Positions 32,980 through 41,706 are shown, numbered from the stretch's first letter. The stretch: 64,000 nucleotides of DNA from UBA1181 sp045226255 (GCA_045226255.1 JBGVCG010000022.1:62001-126000); one strand, 5' to 3'. Numbers and translations are program-made. The notes: a model not told the origin generated them from the letters alone.

Positions 32980-34239
32980 TCATTCTTTCAAGTATGTCAC
33001 GGATTTACAGCCTTTAAATGCATAATTTCCAATTGTTATATTATCTTTCGAATTGTCAATCACAATATTAAGATTATAACACTGCATAAATGCGCGACTT
33101 TCAATGCTTGTGACACTTGATGGTATTTCAATGCTCGTCAAACCACTACAACCCATAAATGCACTATTTCCTATGCTTGTGACGCTTGATGGAATTTCTA
33201 TGTTTGTCAATCCACTACAATTAATAAATGCATATGCTCCAATGCTTGTGACACCTGATGGTATCTTTATGCTCATTAAACTACTACAGTTAGAAAAAGC
33301 ATAGTTTCCAATATTTGTTACACTTTCTGGTATCTCTATACTCGTCAAACCGCTACAACCACTAAATGCATCATTTCCAATACTTGTGACACTTGATGGT
33401 ATCTCTATGCTCCCTTTTATTCCCGACGGAGCAGTAATAATTTCCTTTACCTCTTTATCATATAATATTCCATCTTTCGATGAATAATAATGGTTTTCTA
33501 AAGCTACATTAATGCTTGCCAATACACTACAGCCACTAAATGCTCTACTACCTATGTTTGTGACGCTTGATGGTATCTCTATGTTTGTTAATCCACTACA
33601 ACTATTAAATGCATTTTCTCCAATGCTTGTGACACTTGATGGTATTTCAATGTTCGTCAATCCACTACAATTAATAAATGCATATGCTCCAATGCTTGTG
33701 ACACCTGATGGTATTTCAATGTTCGTCAAACTACTACAGCCACTAAATGCACTACTACGTATGCTTGTGACACCTGATGGTATTTCAATGTTCGTCAAAC
33801 TACTACAGCCTTCAAATGCTTGGCTTCCAATGCTTGTGACACCTGATGGTATTTCAATGCTCGTCAAACTACTACAGCCTTCAAATGCCTGGCTTTCAAT
33901 GCTTGTGACAGGATATACCTTACCTCCCATTCGCACTTTAGAAGGAATGACGATTGTTGAGTCAAAATCTGAACATGGAGACGACACTACAGCAATGTCA
34001 ATAGTGTCAAATGTGGGACTGAATATGATGCCAAATCGCAAGGGTGTAGCAGATGTGTCTATTGCTGTGGTATCTTCGGAAATAATGCTGCTGTTTTTTT
34101 CGTAGAACACCTCCGCTATATTATCCACATCATATTTTACAATTTTCCCATCATAAAATTTGATACACATGTTGGTGGTCGCAATTATCGACAGACTGTA
34201 AGCGAATGCTGCTAAAATAAAGAGTAGTACTTTTTTCAT
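32980..34239 (-). CDS. LRR_5 (BspA-type) leucine-rich-repeat secreted protein without sorting domain
   Basis: The 419-residue protein has a signal peptide (MKKVLLFILAAFAYSLSIIA) and a short motif, CIKFYDGKIVKYDVDNIAEV, shared in pattern with other cargo proteins here. About a dozen 23-residue LRR_5 units follow, such as LTNIEIPSGVTSIGAYAFIN. BspA-type repeats mediate adhesion to host or matrix. The protein ends at an LRR unit (YAFKGCKSVTYLKE) with no T9SS sorting domain. Codons are more A/T-rich than in the neighbours and several 69-base repeats are nearly identical, suggesting recent repeat expansion or transfer. It is 13 bases after the small C-terminal-domain gene at 34253. Confidence 0.85.
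   Translation of the reverse strand: MKKVLLFILAAFAYSLSIIATTNMCIKFYDGKIVKYDVDNIAEVFYEKNSSIISEDTTAIDTSATPLRFGIIFSPTFDTIDIAVVSSPCSDFDSTIVIPSKVRMGGKVYPVTSIESQAFEGCSSLTSIEIPSGVTSIGSQAFEGCSSLTNIEIPSGVTSIRSSAFSGCSSLTNIEIPSGVTSIGAYAFINCSGLTNIEIPSSVTSIGENAFNSCSGLTNIEIPSSVTNIGSRAFSGCSVLASINVALENHYYSSKDGILYDKEVKEIITAPSGIKGSIEIPSSVTSIGNDAFSGCSGLTSIEIPESVTNIGNYAFSNCSSLMSIKIPSGVTSIGAYAFINCSGLTNIEIPSSVTSIGNSAFMGCSGLTSIEIPSSVTSIESRAFMQCYNLNIVIDNSKDNITIGNYAFKGCKSVTYLKE
33100..33910. repeat. Near-identical 69-base tandem repeats within the LRR gene
   Basis: CTTGTGACACCTGATGGTAT and surrounding bases recur in 69-base periods, each encoding one 23-residue leucine-rich repeat on the minus strand. The units at 33690-33910 differ by only a few bases. 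Confidence 0.85.
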
Positions 34240-34252
34240 GACTTCTCAAAAA

Positions 34253-34723
34253 TTAATGTTTACGTATGATTTTGAATGATTGTTTATTAACGGACAGCAC
34301 ATAGATTCCTGCCTCGCTTGGCATTCTGACCATCGAATTCCCGTTAGCGGCAGTTTTTGTTTGTGATACCACGACACCGTTTACTGAGGTAATGGCGATA
34401 ATGGAGTTTGGTCGCGCATTTTGCACACCGATAGTCTCGCCATCTATCCACATAATTCTCAATTCGTTTGTGGGAAGAGCATTGACTCCAGTCTCAAACG
34501 ATTCGGTGAAGTGGTAATTCTTCACATCCTCAAAAGAGTAGGTTGTTTTTGCGTCATTGTTGACCACAAGACTTTCATTCTTGTATGTGATGACGGGATT
34601 GTCCGCCAATAGGAACGAGATTGCGGTTCCCGTTTTCATCTCGATTGTCATATACTGAGCTTCTGCATACGCACCTAATACTAGACAGAGTAAAAAGAAT
34701 GAGATAAATAATCGTTTTGCCAT
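34253..34723 (-). CDS. Small exported protein with T9SS-like C-terminal domain (carrier family, member 1)
   Basis: The 156-residue protein has a signal peptide (MAKRLFISFFLLCLVLGAYA), then a beta-rich domain of about 60 residues (MTIEMKTGTAISF, NPVITYKNESLVV, FEDVKNYHF). A region of about 75 residues follows that resembles a T9SS sorting domain (IIAITSVNGVVVSQ, AGIYVLSVNKQSFKIIRKH). The same two-domain layout occurs at 40896 and 57272, each directly upstream of a larger exported protein without a sorting domain. It has its own well-formed promoter (34838-34867). The role is unknown; I infer a secretion or anchoring partner of the LRR protein. Confidence 0.78.
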   Translation of the reverse strand: MAKRLFISFFLLCLVLGAYAEAQYMTIEMKTGTAISFLLADNPVITYKNESLVVNNDAKTTYSFEDVKNYHFTESFETGVNALPTNELRIMWIDGETIGVQNARPNSIIAITSVNGVVVSQTKTAANGNSMVRMPSEAGIYVLSVNKQSFKIIRKH

Positions 34724-35190
34724 AAATATCTTTAAGCTTAATTTCTATAATTAATTATAGGGTTTTATAATTTCTTTTTTTAGCAATTAATAGAACCCAT
34801 TGTCTTGTATGAAAAATCAATTTACAAAATTACTTTTCAAAGATAGTGCAAGTACTTTGAAAAACAATATTTCAAGAGCGTGCATTTTACGTCTTTTATA
34901 CATTATTAGTAAAAATCAATAAATAATCTATGATTGTAGAGGTTGCATGAATAACAAATACTTTTTGTTAAGCTGATACTTGCAAGGTGGATTCATGCAA
35001 TAGTAAATATGGTTAACTAACATTTCCTGATTTTTTATTTAGCACTCCCGTCTTGCATATTTCCCGAATTTTTACGAATTTTACACTTATTGCGCAGTGT
35101 TCTCTCATGAAGTTTAAAAATAATAGCGAAGAATGTCTTCTTTCTAAGGGAACGGTCCTTCGCTGAACAAGAAACGATAAATTTATTTTT
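34724..35190. other. 467-base intergenic region
   Basis: A/T-rich sequence without a credible frame. It holds the minus-strand promoter of the LRR/carrier pair (34838-34867) and about 110 bases of leader. No clear promoter was found for the plus-strand gene at 35191. Confidence 0.7.
34838..34867 (-). promoter_or_regulatory. Promoter of the carrier-LRR operon
   Basis: Minus strand TTG (plus 34865-34867), exactly 19 bases, then TATCTTTG (plus 34838-34845). The match to consensus is full. The leader to the start at 34723 is about 107 bases. Confidence 0.7.
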
Positions 35191-35979
35191 ATGAAACATG
35201 TTATTTATTCAGCCGTCGTGCTCACCGCCTTATCTTTCGCGGCATGTGACCAGCCTAATGCGGGCGGACAGGCGGTGTCATCCAACAACACGGATGAGGT
35301 TACCACCATCGCTGAGATCCCTTCCGTGGGAGAGGGGGTACAATCGGAGGCGGTAGCGAACAACTCGTCAGCCATCACGGTGACGGTAAAGGGAGGCATT
35401 GACCCACAAAACTGGAAACCAGGCGAGACGGCGACCCTCACATTCAACCGATTCCCTCGGAACGCGGCGGAATGGCAAACTATTCAGGAGCAGTACGGCA
35501 ACAAACCCGAGACGGCGGTACTTCTCGAACTCATGGCCTTCGAGATTTACAACCATGACAAAGAGGAGGGTAACAAATGCCTTGACATGGGCAATGTAAC
35601 CAATAATATCCCCGACGTGACCAGAATCCTGAAAGACAGGTATAATCCGCAGTACGGAGACTACTACACGCCCCAACTCGTGGCGACCTACATGGAGGGT
35701 GCCACGCCCGAGAACGCTTACAAGGCGAATCAGCCTTTCACGATCCAGGTGCGCTCCCACAAGGTGAATAAATATCAGGATTCCAATGCCCTCAAGGGTA
35801 CTGTGCTCTACCTTGAGGTTTATAGTTCAGGTTATGATACCCCTTGGCGGGGGATCAGCGTGACCAAACAGAAGGGCTGCCCGTACTACAAGGCGGTGAA
35901 CTGCCCGGCGCTCTATACGCAATGCAAGCCTGTCTCCTTCAAGATCGATGACGAGTACACGGATATCTGGGCACAATAA
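35191..35979 (+). CDS. Lipoprotein resembling the DUF6935 family
   Basis: The 262-residue protein has a signal ending SFAAC (lipobox), predicting a lipid-anchored envelope protein. An Ala/Ser/Thr-rich linker of about 40 residues leads to a single domain with LTFNRFPRNAAEWQTIQEQY, ATYMEGATPENAYKANQPF, LYLEVYSSGYDTPWRGI and CPALYTQCKPVSFK. I recall this pattern as DUF6935 from Bacteroidales, with moderate certainty. No enzymatic motif is visible. A terminator follows at 36028, so the gene is probably transcribed alone. Confidence 0.75.
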   Translation: MKHVIYSAVVLTALSFAACDQPNAGGQAVSSNNTDEVTTIAEIPSVGEGVQSEAVANNSSAITVTVKGGIDPQNWKPGETATLTFNRFPRNAAEWQTIQEQYGNKPETAVLLELMAFEIYNHDKEEGNKCLDMGNVTNNIPDVTRILKDRYNPQYGDYYTPQLVATYMEGATPENAYKANQPFTIQVRSHKVNKYQDSNALKGTVLYLEVYSSGYDTPWRGISVTKQKGCPYYKAVNCPALYTQCKPVSFKIDDEYTDIWAQ

Positions 35980-36027
35980 AGGTAAATGGAATGCCCTGTG
36001 TGGACATTCCTACGGTATATGGGTCGA

Positions 36028-36061
36028 GAGGACTATCCTTCAATGGGTTAGTCCTCTTTTT
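36028..36061 (+). terminator. Intrinsic terminator after the DUF6935-like gene
   Basis: GAGGACTA (36028-36035) and TAGTCCTC (36049-36056) form an 8-pair stem followed by TTTTTC. It overlaps the 3' end of the convergent gene at 36048. Confidence 0.85.
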
Positions 36062-36299
36062 CTGCTTTTGTGATGGTTATCTCCACATTGCTATCCAGCC
36101 CGTTCATCATGCGCAACGCCCTGATGGTCTGCGCATCCGAGTACTCTCCTACGATAGGCACGCGCATGTAGTGCTCACCGTCCCAATCTCCGGAGCCCTT
36201 TACGGTGAAGTTTACCAGATAGTTGTGCGAGTTGCTTATGGTTGAGCTAGCCTCACCGAAAGCCTTGAAGATTTTCATAAGATGATCTAATATTCCCAT
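36048..36299 (-). CDS. 83-residue uncharacterised protein
   Basis: The protein starts MGILDHLMKIFKAFGEASST and continues into a small alpha/beta pattern (YLVNFTVKGSGDWDGEHYMR, EITITKAEKED). There is no signal peptide. The start is supported by a TATATTTG promoter element on the minus strand 24 bases upstream (plus 36324-36331), and its length and composition look genuine. The product is not recognised. It is convergent with the DUF6935-like gene, whose terminator overlaps its 3' end. Confidence 0.65.
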   Translation of the reverse strand: MGILDHLMKIFKAFGEASSTISNSHNYLVNFTVKGSGDWDGEHYMRVPIVGEYSDAQTIRALRMMNGLDSNVEITITKAEKED

Positions 36300-36323
36300 G
36301 GTGTTTTCATGTTATTGATTAAG

Positions 36324-36331
36324 CAAATATA
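36324..36331 (-). promoter_or_regulatory. -7 promoter element of the 83-residue gene
   Basis: CAAATATA on the plus strand reads TATATTTG on the minus strand, 24 bases before the start at 36299. No clear -33 TTG. Confidence 0.45.
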
Positions 36332-36424
36332 CATAATTGACTGAAATCATGTATGATAATTATGCATGGATTTGATCTTGTTGGCTGTTCGCCCAATGGC
36401 AGATACGTTAAAAGCCCAAAAGTA

Positions 36425-36454
36425 GAGGCTGTTCCGGAAGACCAGAACAGCCTC
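36425..36454 (-). terminator. Terminator of the protease/tail-fibre-like operon
   Basis: GAGGCTGTT (36425-36433) and AACAGCCTC (36446-36454) form a perfect 9-pair stem. On the minus strand it is followed by TACTTTTGG, a modest U tract, and lies 33 bases beyond the stop of the protease gene. Confidence 0.65.
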
Positions 36455-36486
36455 TTGAGCAATCCTAGCTATTGTGTGATAGCTGC

Positions 36487-38040
36487 CTATTTCACGATGA
36501 TATATTTCGTGTATACCCCGTTGTCGTTTGTGATATGCACTATATAGATACCCGTCGGACGGTCGGAGAGGTCTATTTGCACCTCCCTGCTCGATGATCT
36601 TCCCTCGAATACGACAATGCCTCTCATATCAGCGATGGTGATCAGGTTATCCCCCTCCTCGTCGAATCGGATGTTAAGCACATCCTTCGTCGGAACAGGA
36701 TACAGCTCGACATTCCATGACTCATCATTCAAATGCTCGTTGAGCTCCGTCATGAGATACTCCATGCTGTTGATATCACCAACATGGTATAGACTATCCT
36801 CACAGGAGATGAACTCCGTCCTGAAGTTGGCGTTTTTCGTGCTGAATCCGTCTCGTAGGTGGATGTATTTACCACTTCTGAAGACGACATCGCAGTTCTG
36901 CACCGGACTCTCTCCGACTAAGTCGTACATGGCTTCAATCACAGTATCTTTTTGCTCGCTGTTTTGTGCGACCACTCTTCCTTTCAAGTCGTAACGGCAA
37001 AAGATGAAATCACTCTCACTTGAATAGAATTGAGGAGCTTCGAAACTTTCATTATCATTCTCCCTCCTCAACAAGGTAGAATGTTTATCGTTGTCTTTTG
37101 CATAGACGAAAGCCTCTTCAAATGACACTTTATTGTCTTTATTCACATCGATATAATCTCCATTTTCCGGTTTCAATCCAAGATATGTGGTACCTGTCAG
37201 AGCGTCGAAAAACTTCTCGAAAAAGCAACTGAACTCACCATTAGTGCTCCATGAATATCTACTTGCCGAGGTGGCCGTGACGATGGTCCTGTTTGCTCCC
37301 TTCAGACTACTGAGGAATCCACCGCTGTAACACTGCGCGAAAAAGATATTGGCATGTTTAAAGGAGATTCTATCCAGGAAGTCCCTCACGTCAGCAGGAT
37401 ATATATTCCGAGTGCTGAAGGGGTCCCATAGACATATCTGATTCACATTGCCATGGTCTGTAACGAAGATCCATAAATTTTCAATGCCTCCGATGGTGGA
37501 AAGGGAATCGAATACATTCAAGACATTGTTCCTTGTGGCGGAATAGTCGATGTCGGGAATTCCATCCCCATCCAAGTCTGTCGGAGCATTTATCTTGTAG
37601 TAACGGATAGCACCAAGCTCTTCTATGAAGACATCAGACGGCATTACAGCGGCGTCGGGCATGTTCTTGATACTGTCTCTTCTGATTAATGTCTCTACAC
37701 CGGGGTCCAATCCATCCGCCATCAACACAGTGATGTTGGAGGCTGGTATGCCTTCGATATCCGTGAAATACTGATAAGTCAGAGAGCAATCGTTCCAATA
37801 TTGAACATGATTGCAGTAAGAGTCGCCTCCTCCACTGATGATGATCACATGGTCATTGGGAGCAGACTTTCCCGTCTTCTCGTAGATGCCCGGAGAAACA
37901 AGTTTGTATATGTCATCTATACTTCCGCTCCGGAGCGTGTTTGTTCCCCCATTGAAACTTACCCCTTCCTGCGCCACGGAGAGGCCCATGGACATAAGAG
38001 AAAGAATGGATGGGAGAAATATATATTTTAGCGTTTTCAT
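36487..38040 (-). CDS. Legumain-like (C13, clan CD) cysteine protease with T9SS sorting domain
   Basis: The protein has 517 residues from the ATG at 38040 (the track-length frame begins with TTG). The signal peptide (MKTLKYIFLPSILSLMSMGL) is followed by a caspase-like domain (about 30-330) whose likely catalytic pair is His196 in FVTDHGNVN and Cys237 in FFAQCYSGG. The spacing of 41 residues is as expected for legumain-type enzymes. VDVNKDNKVSFEEAF looks like a calcium site. The C-terminus (VELYPVPTKDVLNI...GIYIVHITNDNGVYTKYIIVK) is a classic type A T9SS sorting domain. It is 6 bases downstream of the tail-fibre-like gene. The target is unknown. Confidence 0.86.
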   Translation of the reverse strand: MKTLKYIFLPSILSLMSMGLSVAQEGVSFNGGTNTLRSGSIDDIYKLVSPGIYEKTGKSAPNDHVIIISGGGDSYCNHVQYWNDCSLTYQYFTDIEGIPASNITVLMADGLDPGVETLIRRDSIKNMPDAAVMPSDVFIEELGAIRYYKINAPTDLDGDGIPDIDYSATRNNVLNVFDSLSTIGGIENLWIFVTDHGNVNQICLWDPFSTRNIYPADVRDFLDRISFKHANIFFAQCYSGGFLSSLKGANRTIVTATSASRYSWSTNGEFSCFFEKFFDALTGTTYLGLKPENGDYIDVNKDNKVSFEEAFVYAKDNDKHSTLLRRENDNESFEAPQFYSSESDFIFCRYDLKGRVVAQNSEQKDTVIEAMYDLVGESPVQNCDVVFRSGKYIHLRDGFSTKNANFRTEFISCEDSLYHVGDINSMEYLMTELNEHLNDESWNVELYPVPTKDVLNIRFDEEGDNLITIADMRGIVVFEGRSSSREVQIDLSDRPTGIYIVHITNDNGVYTKYIIVK

Positions 38041-38046
38041 GCTCAA

Positions 38047-39204
38047 TTATTTTTCTAATGATTCAACTTTCGCCTTCAACGCTTCGTTCTCTTTCTCCAA
38101 TTGGATCAGGTGCAGGGTGAGCTCCTCTACTTTTTCGAGCAGAAGGTTGCTCATCTCTGATACGCTCATGCCGTTTTGGGAGATTTCTGCGGCGGACGGG
38201 ATGCCTGGGAGGTGCTTGTTTTCCTTCACGTAGCTCTCCACCTCCTTCAGCGACTTGAGGTTGTAGTTCTCCTCGAACACGTAGTCGGCCGCGTTGTCGA
38301 GGTCCACACGGATGTCCTTGGCCTTGAGTTGGTTGACGTTCATGTTGTCTGACGTGAGCTTGGACACCTCTATCTCGTCGTGGCAGGTGATCTTGCCGTT
38401 CACCGTGAGGTCGTTGTCCATGAAGACCGAGCCGATGTAGAAGCGGTAGCTGTTGCCTCGGAAGTTGAGTGGCGAGTATCCGCCCATCTCGTCGGACGTG
38501 ATGGTGTTGGTCGGAACCTCACCCTCGATGTTGACCACCCTGTCGAAGTGGATGCTGGTGCCCGGGGAGGTGAGCAGGAGGAACATCTCGTCGGAGATGT
38601 CCAGCACGGTTCTACCCTTCACATACAGCTTGTTGATGTCGCTGCTGGCTTGCGCGCCGATGGCCACGTTGCCCTTGAAGAACGCGTTGCCGTAGCGGAA
38701 CTTGTAGTCGGAAGCGTTGAAGTGCAGGGAGGTGAGGTTGCCTTGCACCTTTGACTCTATCGTGTTGACGGACTTCTCCAGGTCCCTGTCGCTTGTTTGG
38801 CTGATCGCTATGCCGGAGTTGCCGGTGGTCTGCACATGGAAGGAGGAGTTGGTGACGTTGAAGTTGATGTTGCCCTCGAACCAGGTGTCTCCCTTGACGT
38901 ACAGCTTCTTCGTGTCGAGCGGCTCGGTGCCGATTCCCACGTTACCATTCCTGAATGCGAACTTGGAAGCCTCGAAGCTGAGGCCGAATTTCGAGTCGTT
39001 GTACCCCGTCGTGTGGATGACGCTTCCGCTCCCGTCCGTCTCGTCCTTGAAGTCGAGCTGGTGGTAAAGCGCTGTCCTGACCGAAAGGCCGCCATACAGG
39101 GCCGTCTTCCCACTGACATCCAATGTTTCAAACGATTCGGCGTTCGCCGCAGACACTGATAGAGCAACACCCATTGCCGCTATCCCAAATCTTTTCAAAT
39201 CCAT
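38047..39204 (-). CDS. Exported tail-fibre-like (S74-type chaperone domain) surface protein
   Basis: The 385-residue protein has a signal peptide (MDLKRFGIAAMGVALSVSAA), a middle of repeated beta strands (FRNGNVGIGTEPLDTKKLYV and KGNVAIGAQASSDINKLYVK are two of the units) and the conserved C-terminal block SLKEVESYVKENKHLPGIPS, followed by a coiled coil to the end. This is the pattern of Bacteroidota proteins related to phage tail-fibre/S74 trimerisation domains. No phage genes are nearby. The tight link to the protease gene suggests a trimeric surface fibre processed by or displaying that protease; this is inference. Confidence 0.8.
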   Translation of the reverse strand: MDLKRFGIAAMGVALSVSAANAESFETLDVSGKTALYGGLSVRTALYHQLDFKDETDGSGSVIHTTGYNDSKFGLSFEASKFAFRNGNVGIGTEPLDTKKLYVKGDTWFEGNINFNVTNSSFHVQTTGNSGIAISQTSDRDLEKSVNTIESKVQGNLTSLHFNASDYKFRYGNAFFKGNVAIGAQASSDINKLYVKGRTVLDISDEMFLLLTSPGTSIHFDRVVNIEGEVPTNTITSDEMGGYSPLNFRGNSYRFYIGSVFMDNDLTVNGKITCHDEIEVSKLTSDNMNVNQLKAKDIRVDLDNAADYVFEENYNLKSLKEVESYVKENKHLPGIPSAAEISQNGMSVSEMSNLLLEKVEELTLHLIQLEKENEALKAKVESLEK

Positions 39205-39909
39205 AAAGCTTTTTTGTTTTAATTATAATTATAAAGTATTGATAATGATTCCATTGCATACCGACTAAGCATGCTTGCCTTTTGTGATGTCCTAATGCTG
39301 ATGAATGTGCCCCTTTATGTTTTATGCTACGGTTTTACATTACAGTTTTTGCTACACGATAACACTTTATGACATACACAATCATTCCACTTGACATGGC
39401 GTAACACTGATAAACTTACATATGTCGGTTAATGGTTTTCTAATCCATTTTCAGCGAAGATAGTATTTATATCGCTGATTAATTGAGGATAAAATACCCA
39501 ATGCCTTAGAATAATGATTCCACAATATTTTTCTCCCTCATGTTTCTATCTGTCGAGGACAATCGGTGAGGGCTATATTGTTTGATGAATGTTGTATGTG
39601 CGCAGATATTTTTGTGAAGTGTCTATGTTACAGAAATGGATGATTGCCGGGGAAATGCTTATTTGAAAATGCAAAAACTATGCCAAAATGTCGCTTTTTG
39701 TGGAATGCTACATTTTTTCTTGATGTTTGTATACGAAAAATATGGCGGTGGAAAGAGCGTGTGTTAGTTGTCCCGGCAAATCCTTTCTCCGTCTATCCCT
39801 ATCGCATCATTCCCTCGACTGGTCGATGGAATAGAAAAATGAATCGGCCGACCATCCGATGGCCGACCGATTCGAAAATAGACTAACAAATAACAAACTA
39901 CATTTTATC
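39205..39909. other. 705-base intergenic region
   Basis: A/T-rich, with no credible frame (an 80-codon plus-strand frame at 39644 has no family or coding signature). It holds a TATCTTCG minus-strand promoter-like motif at 39455-39462, about 250 bases upstream of the tail-fibre-like gene, and the terminator of the hydrolase operon at 39829-39873. Confidence 0.65.
39829..39873 (-). terminator. Terminator of the hydrolase operon (stable only on the minus strand)
   Basis: GAATCGG (39841-39847) pairs with CCGATTC (39867-39873), and the inner arms CCATC/GATGG extend the stem. Two positions are C-A mismatches in plus-strand RNA but G-U pairs in minus-strand RNA. The minus strand continues with ATTTTTCTATT, a U tract. 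Confidence 0.85.
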
Positions 39910-40899
39910 TTATTTTTCTTCCCAGTTTTCCCAGTTCTTGTACTTACCGGACCATTTTCCTTGTGCACCGGAGATGTTTCCGCTTATGAACTCACCGTTT
40001 GGCGTGGTGAAGTCATCTTTTCTGAATGACTCGTGTCCGATGTGCCAACGCATCCATGCGCAAGTGGCCGCATGACCTGTCCAAGGACCTGAACCGTGTC
40101 CGTATCCGCCTTCACCCTGGTCAGGACCGCCTGTCAGCATGATGAGGCAAGCTGGGCAAGATACGCCATTGTTATAGTCTCCCTCCGCGTTCGGACGCTC
40201 CATTCCGGCCTCACCGTAAACGATAGCGATTGGTTTGCCGTCTTTCATCTTTCCCATGGCGGATCTGTTTAAGTCTCCACTGTTGTTCAAACATGCTGTG
40301 TAGACGCGGGAATCCCTCAACCATGCTTGCTCAGACTCCAAACCTCCCATGGAGTGTCCGGCACAGCCGACGCGGTCCATGATGAGCTTGTTGTAGAATT
40401 TGCTGTTAGGATTACTGTTCTCTTTCTCCAACCAGTTGATTGCGGCGATTGCTGGATCTCCGCTACCTGGAGACTCCTTCAACTCCAATACGACGAATCC
40501 GTGGGAAACCAAACGGTTGATCATGTTCGGATAGTTGCCTGGCTTCTCTCCTCCACCAGGTCCCCAGATGATGACGCCGTGCTTCACGTTCGGGTCGTTG
40601 GAGAGTTGGGATGGATAGTTCATAAAGCATTGTCCGTCAGGACCCGTGTAGCGGTCTGTTTGTACTCTACACTGTCCGTCTCTGTTCGGGTTGTCTCCGG
40701 AAAGGAACACCTTGATGGTTGGCTCTTCCTGTTGCTGTTGTTCCTCCTCCTCTATGAAGTCGACTTGTTTCACGTCGGCTGTTTGGTAGAACACTTCGGT
40801 ACCGTCCGTTTTGAGGACACGCATCTTGTAGGTTGTTGTTTGAGCGGATACTCCCATCGAGAATAATCCGGCTGCCAAAAGGATAAAAATCTTTTTCAT
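39910..40899 (-). CDS. Exported alpha/beta hydrolase resembling PETase/cutinase-like dienelactone-hydrolase-family enzymes
   Basis: The 329-residue protein has a signal peptide (MKKIFILLAAGLFSMGVSAQ), a short cargo motif (YKMRVLKTDGTEVFYQTADV), a Glu/Gln linker and an alpha/beta hydrolase fold. The nucleophile elbow is GHSMGG (Ser183). NMINRLVSHGFVVLELKESP, the FYNKLIMDRVG strand before the elbow and the HAATCAWMRWHIG helix recall polyester-hydrolysing cutinase-like enzymes, with the catalytic His probably near the last. Substrate is not known; an ester is likely. There is no sorting domain. It overlaps the small carrier gene by 4 bases. Confidence 0.8.
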   Translation of the reverse strand: MKKIFILLAAGLFSMGVSAQTTTYKMRVLKTDGTEVFYQTADVKQVDFIEEEEQQQQEEPTIKVFLSGDNPNRDGQCRVQTDRYTGPDGQCFMNYPSQLSNDPNVKHGVIIWGPGGGEKPGNYPNMINRLVSHGFVVLELKESPGSGDPAIAAINWLEKENSNPNSKFYNKLIMDRVGCAGHSMGGLESEQAWLRDSRVYTACLNNSGDLNRSAMGKMKDGKPIAIVYGEAGMERPNAEGDYNNGVSCPACLIMLTGGPDQGEGGYGHGSGPWTGHAATCAWMRWHIGHESFRKDDFTTPNGEFISGNISGAQGKWSGKYKNWENWEEK

Positions 40900-41390
40900 T
40901 TCTTTATTACTTTAATGGTGGTGGTGTTTAATTGAATGAGATAGAGGCCCTGAGGCTGTCCGTTGAGGCTGATTTCCAGGGAACCCTCTTCCGAGGTCTT
41001 GTACTCCTGGATGAGCTGTCCATTGACGGTGAAGAGTTTCACTTGGAGGGATGGCTCGAATCCGAGCATCCGGACGCCCTCTTCCGTCACGAAAAGGTAT
41101 CCCATTTTCCCCTGTGTTGTCACTACTCCTGTTGGATCTGATTCCGCAAAGTAATACCTTGCGACCTTCCCTAATGGGAATTCCGCGCTGGCGATGTTTG
41201 TTTTCACGACGAGATTGGCTCCACTATATGTCAGGACGGGTTTATCGCCCAGATCATAGCAAGTCTTCTCCGTTTCCTGAGAGTTCTCTTTGTTTTGCTC
41301 GACTATTAGCACTTCGGCATTCGCCGCCAATGTTAATGCGAGTAACGTCAATGAAGAGAAAGCTCGTCTAAAAAAGAATTTTTTCTTCAT
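40896..41390 (-). CDS. Small exported protein with T9SS-like C-terminal domain (carrier family, member 2)
   Basis: The 164-residue protein has a signal peptide, then the short beta-rich domain (KPVLTYSGANLVVKT, FPLGKVARYYFAE) that matches the members at 34253 and 57272. A C-terminal domain follows with VKLFTVNGQLIQEY, GLYLIQLNTTTIKVIKK, similar to T9SS type A sorting domains but without the YPNP start. Its stop overlaps the ATG of the PETase-like hydrolase by 4 bases, so translation is coupled. It is proposed, by inference, as a secretion or anchoring partner of that hydrolase. Confidence 0.78.
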   Translation of the reverse strand: MKKKFFFRRAFSSLTLLALTLAANAEVLIVEQNKENSQETEKTCYDLGDKPVLTYSGANLVVKTNIASAEFPLGKVARYYFAESDPTGVVTTQGKMGYLFVTEEGVRMLGFEPSLQVKLFTVNGQLIQEYKTSEEGSLEISLNGQPQGLYLIQLNTTTIKVIKK

Positions 41391-41677
41391 GGTTTTTACT
41401 TATTAATGGTGTATAAATGTAAGGTCAAAGCGTTTTCGCAATGGTTTTTTGCATCCTCTGATGGCTAACTGTGGAAACCCATATCATCCATTCTTCCCCT
41501 CTGTTGTTCCTCGAACGAAATGGAGATGTCCGCTTGGGGTTCGCTGGAAAGCGTCTTTCTGTGGTTTTTCAATGGTCCTCCCCCAAAAAAGTGTAATAAC
41601 AAACAATTGTGTTATATTGTGTTATTAGATGTATTGGTTTATGTCGCTCAATCCTGATTTCCCAAGATTGAACGTGG

Positions 41678-41706
41678 CAAAGTTAAAAAGTTTTTCTAAA
41701 AGCAAA
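41678..41706 (-). promoter_or_regulatory. Putative promoter of the carrier/hydrolase operon
   Basis: The minus strand reads TAACTTTG (plus 41678-41685) with TTTG 17 bases upstream (plus 41703-41706). The leader would be about 280 bases, unusually long. Confidence 0.4.

Noticed and set aside
33100..33910. Regular repeats considered as a CRISPR array
   Set aside because: The units have no unique spacers; they are 69-base codon-in-frame units of a leucine-rich-repeat gene.
39644..39886. 80-codon plus-strand frame in the 705-base gap
   Set aside because: No family pattern, composition unlike neighbours, no promoter, and it runs across the convergent terminator of the hydrolase operon.
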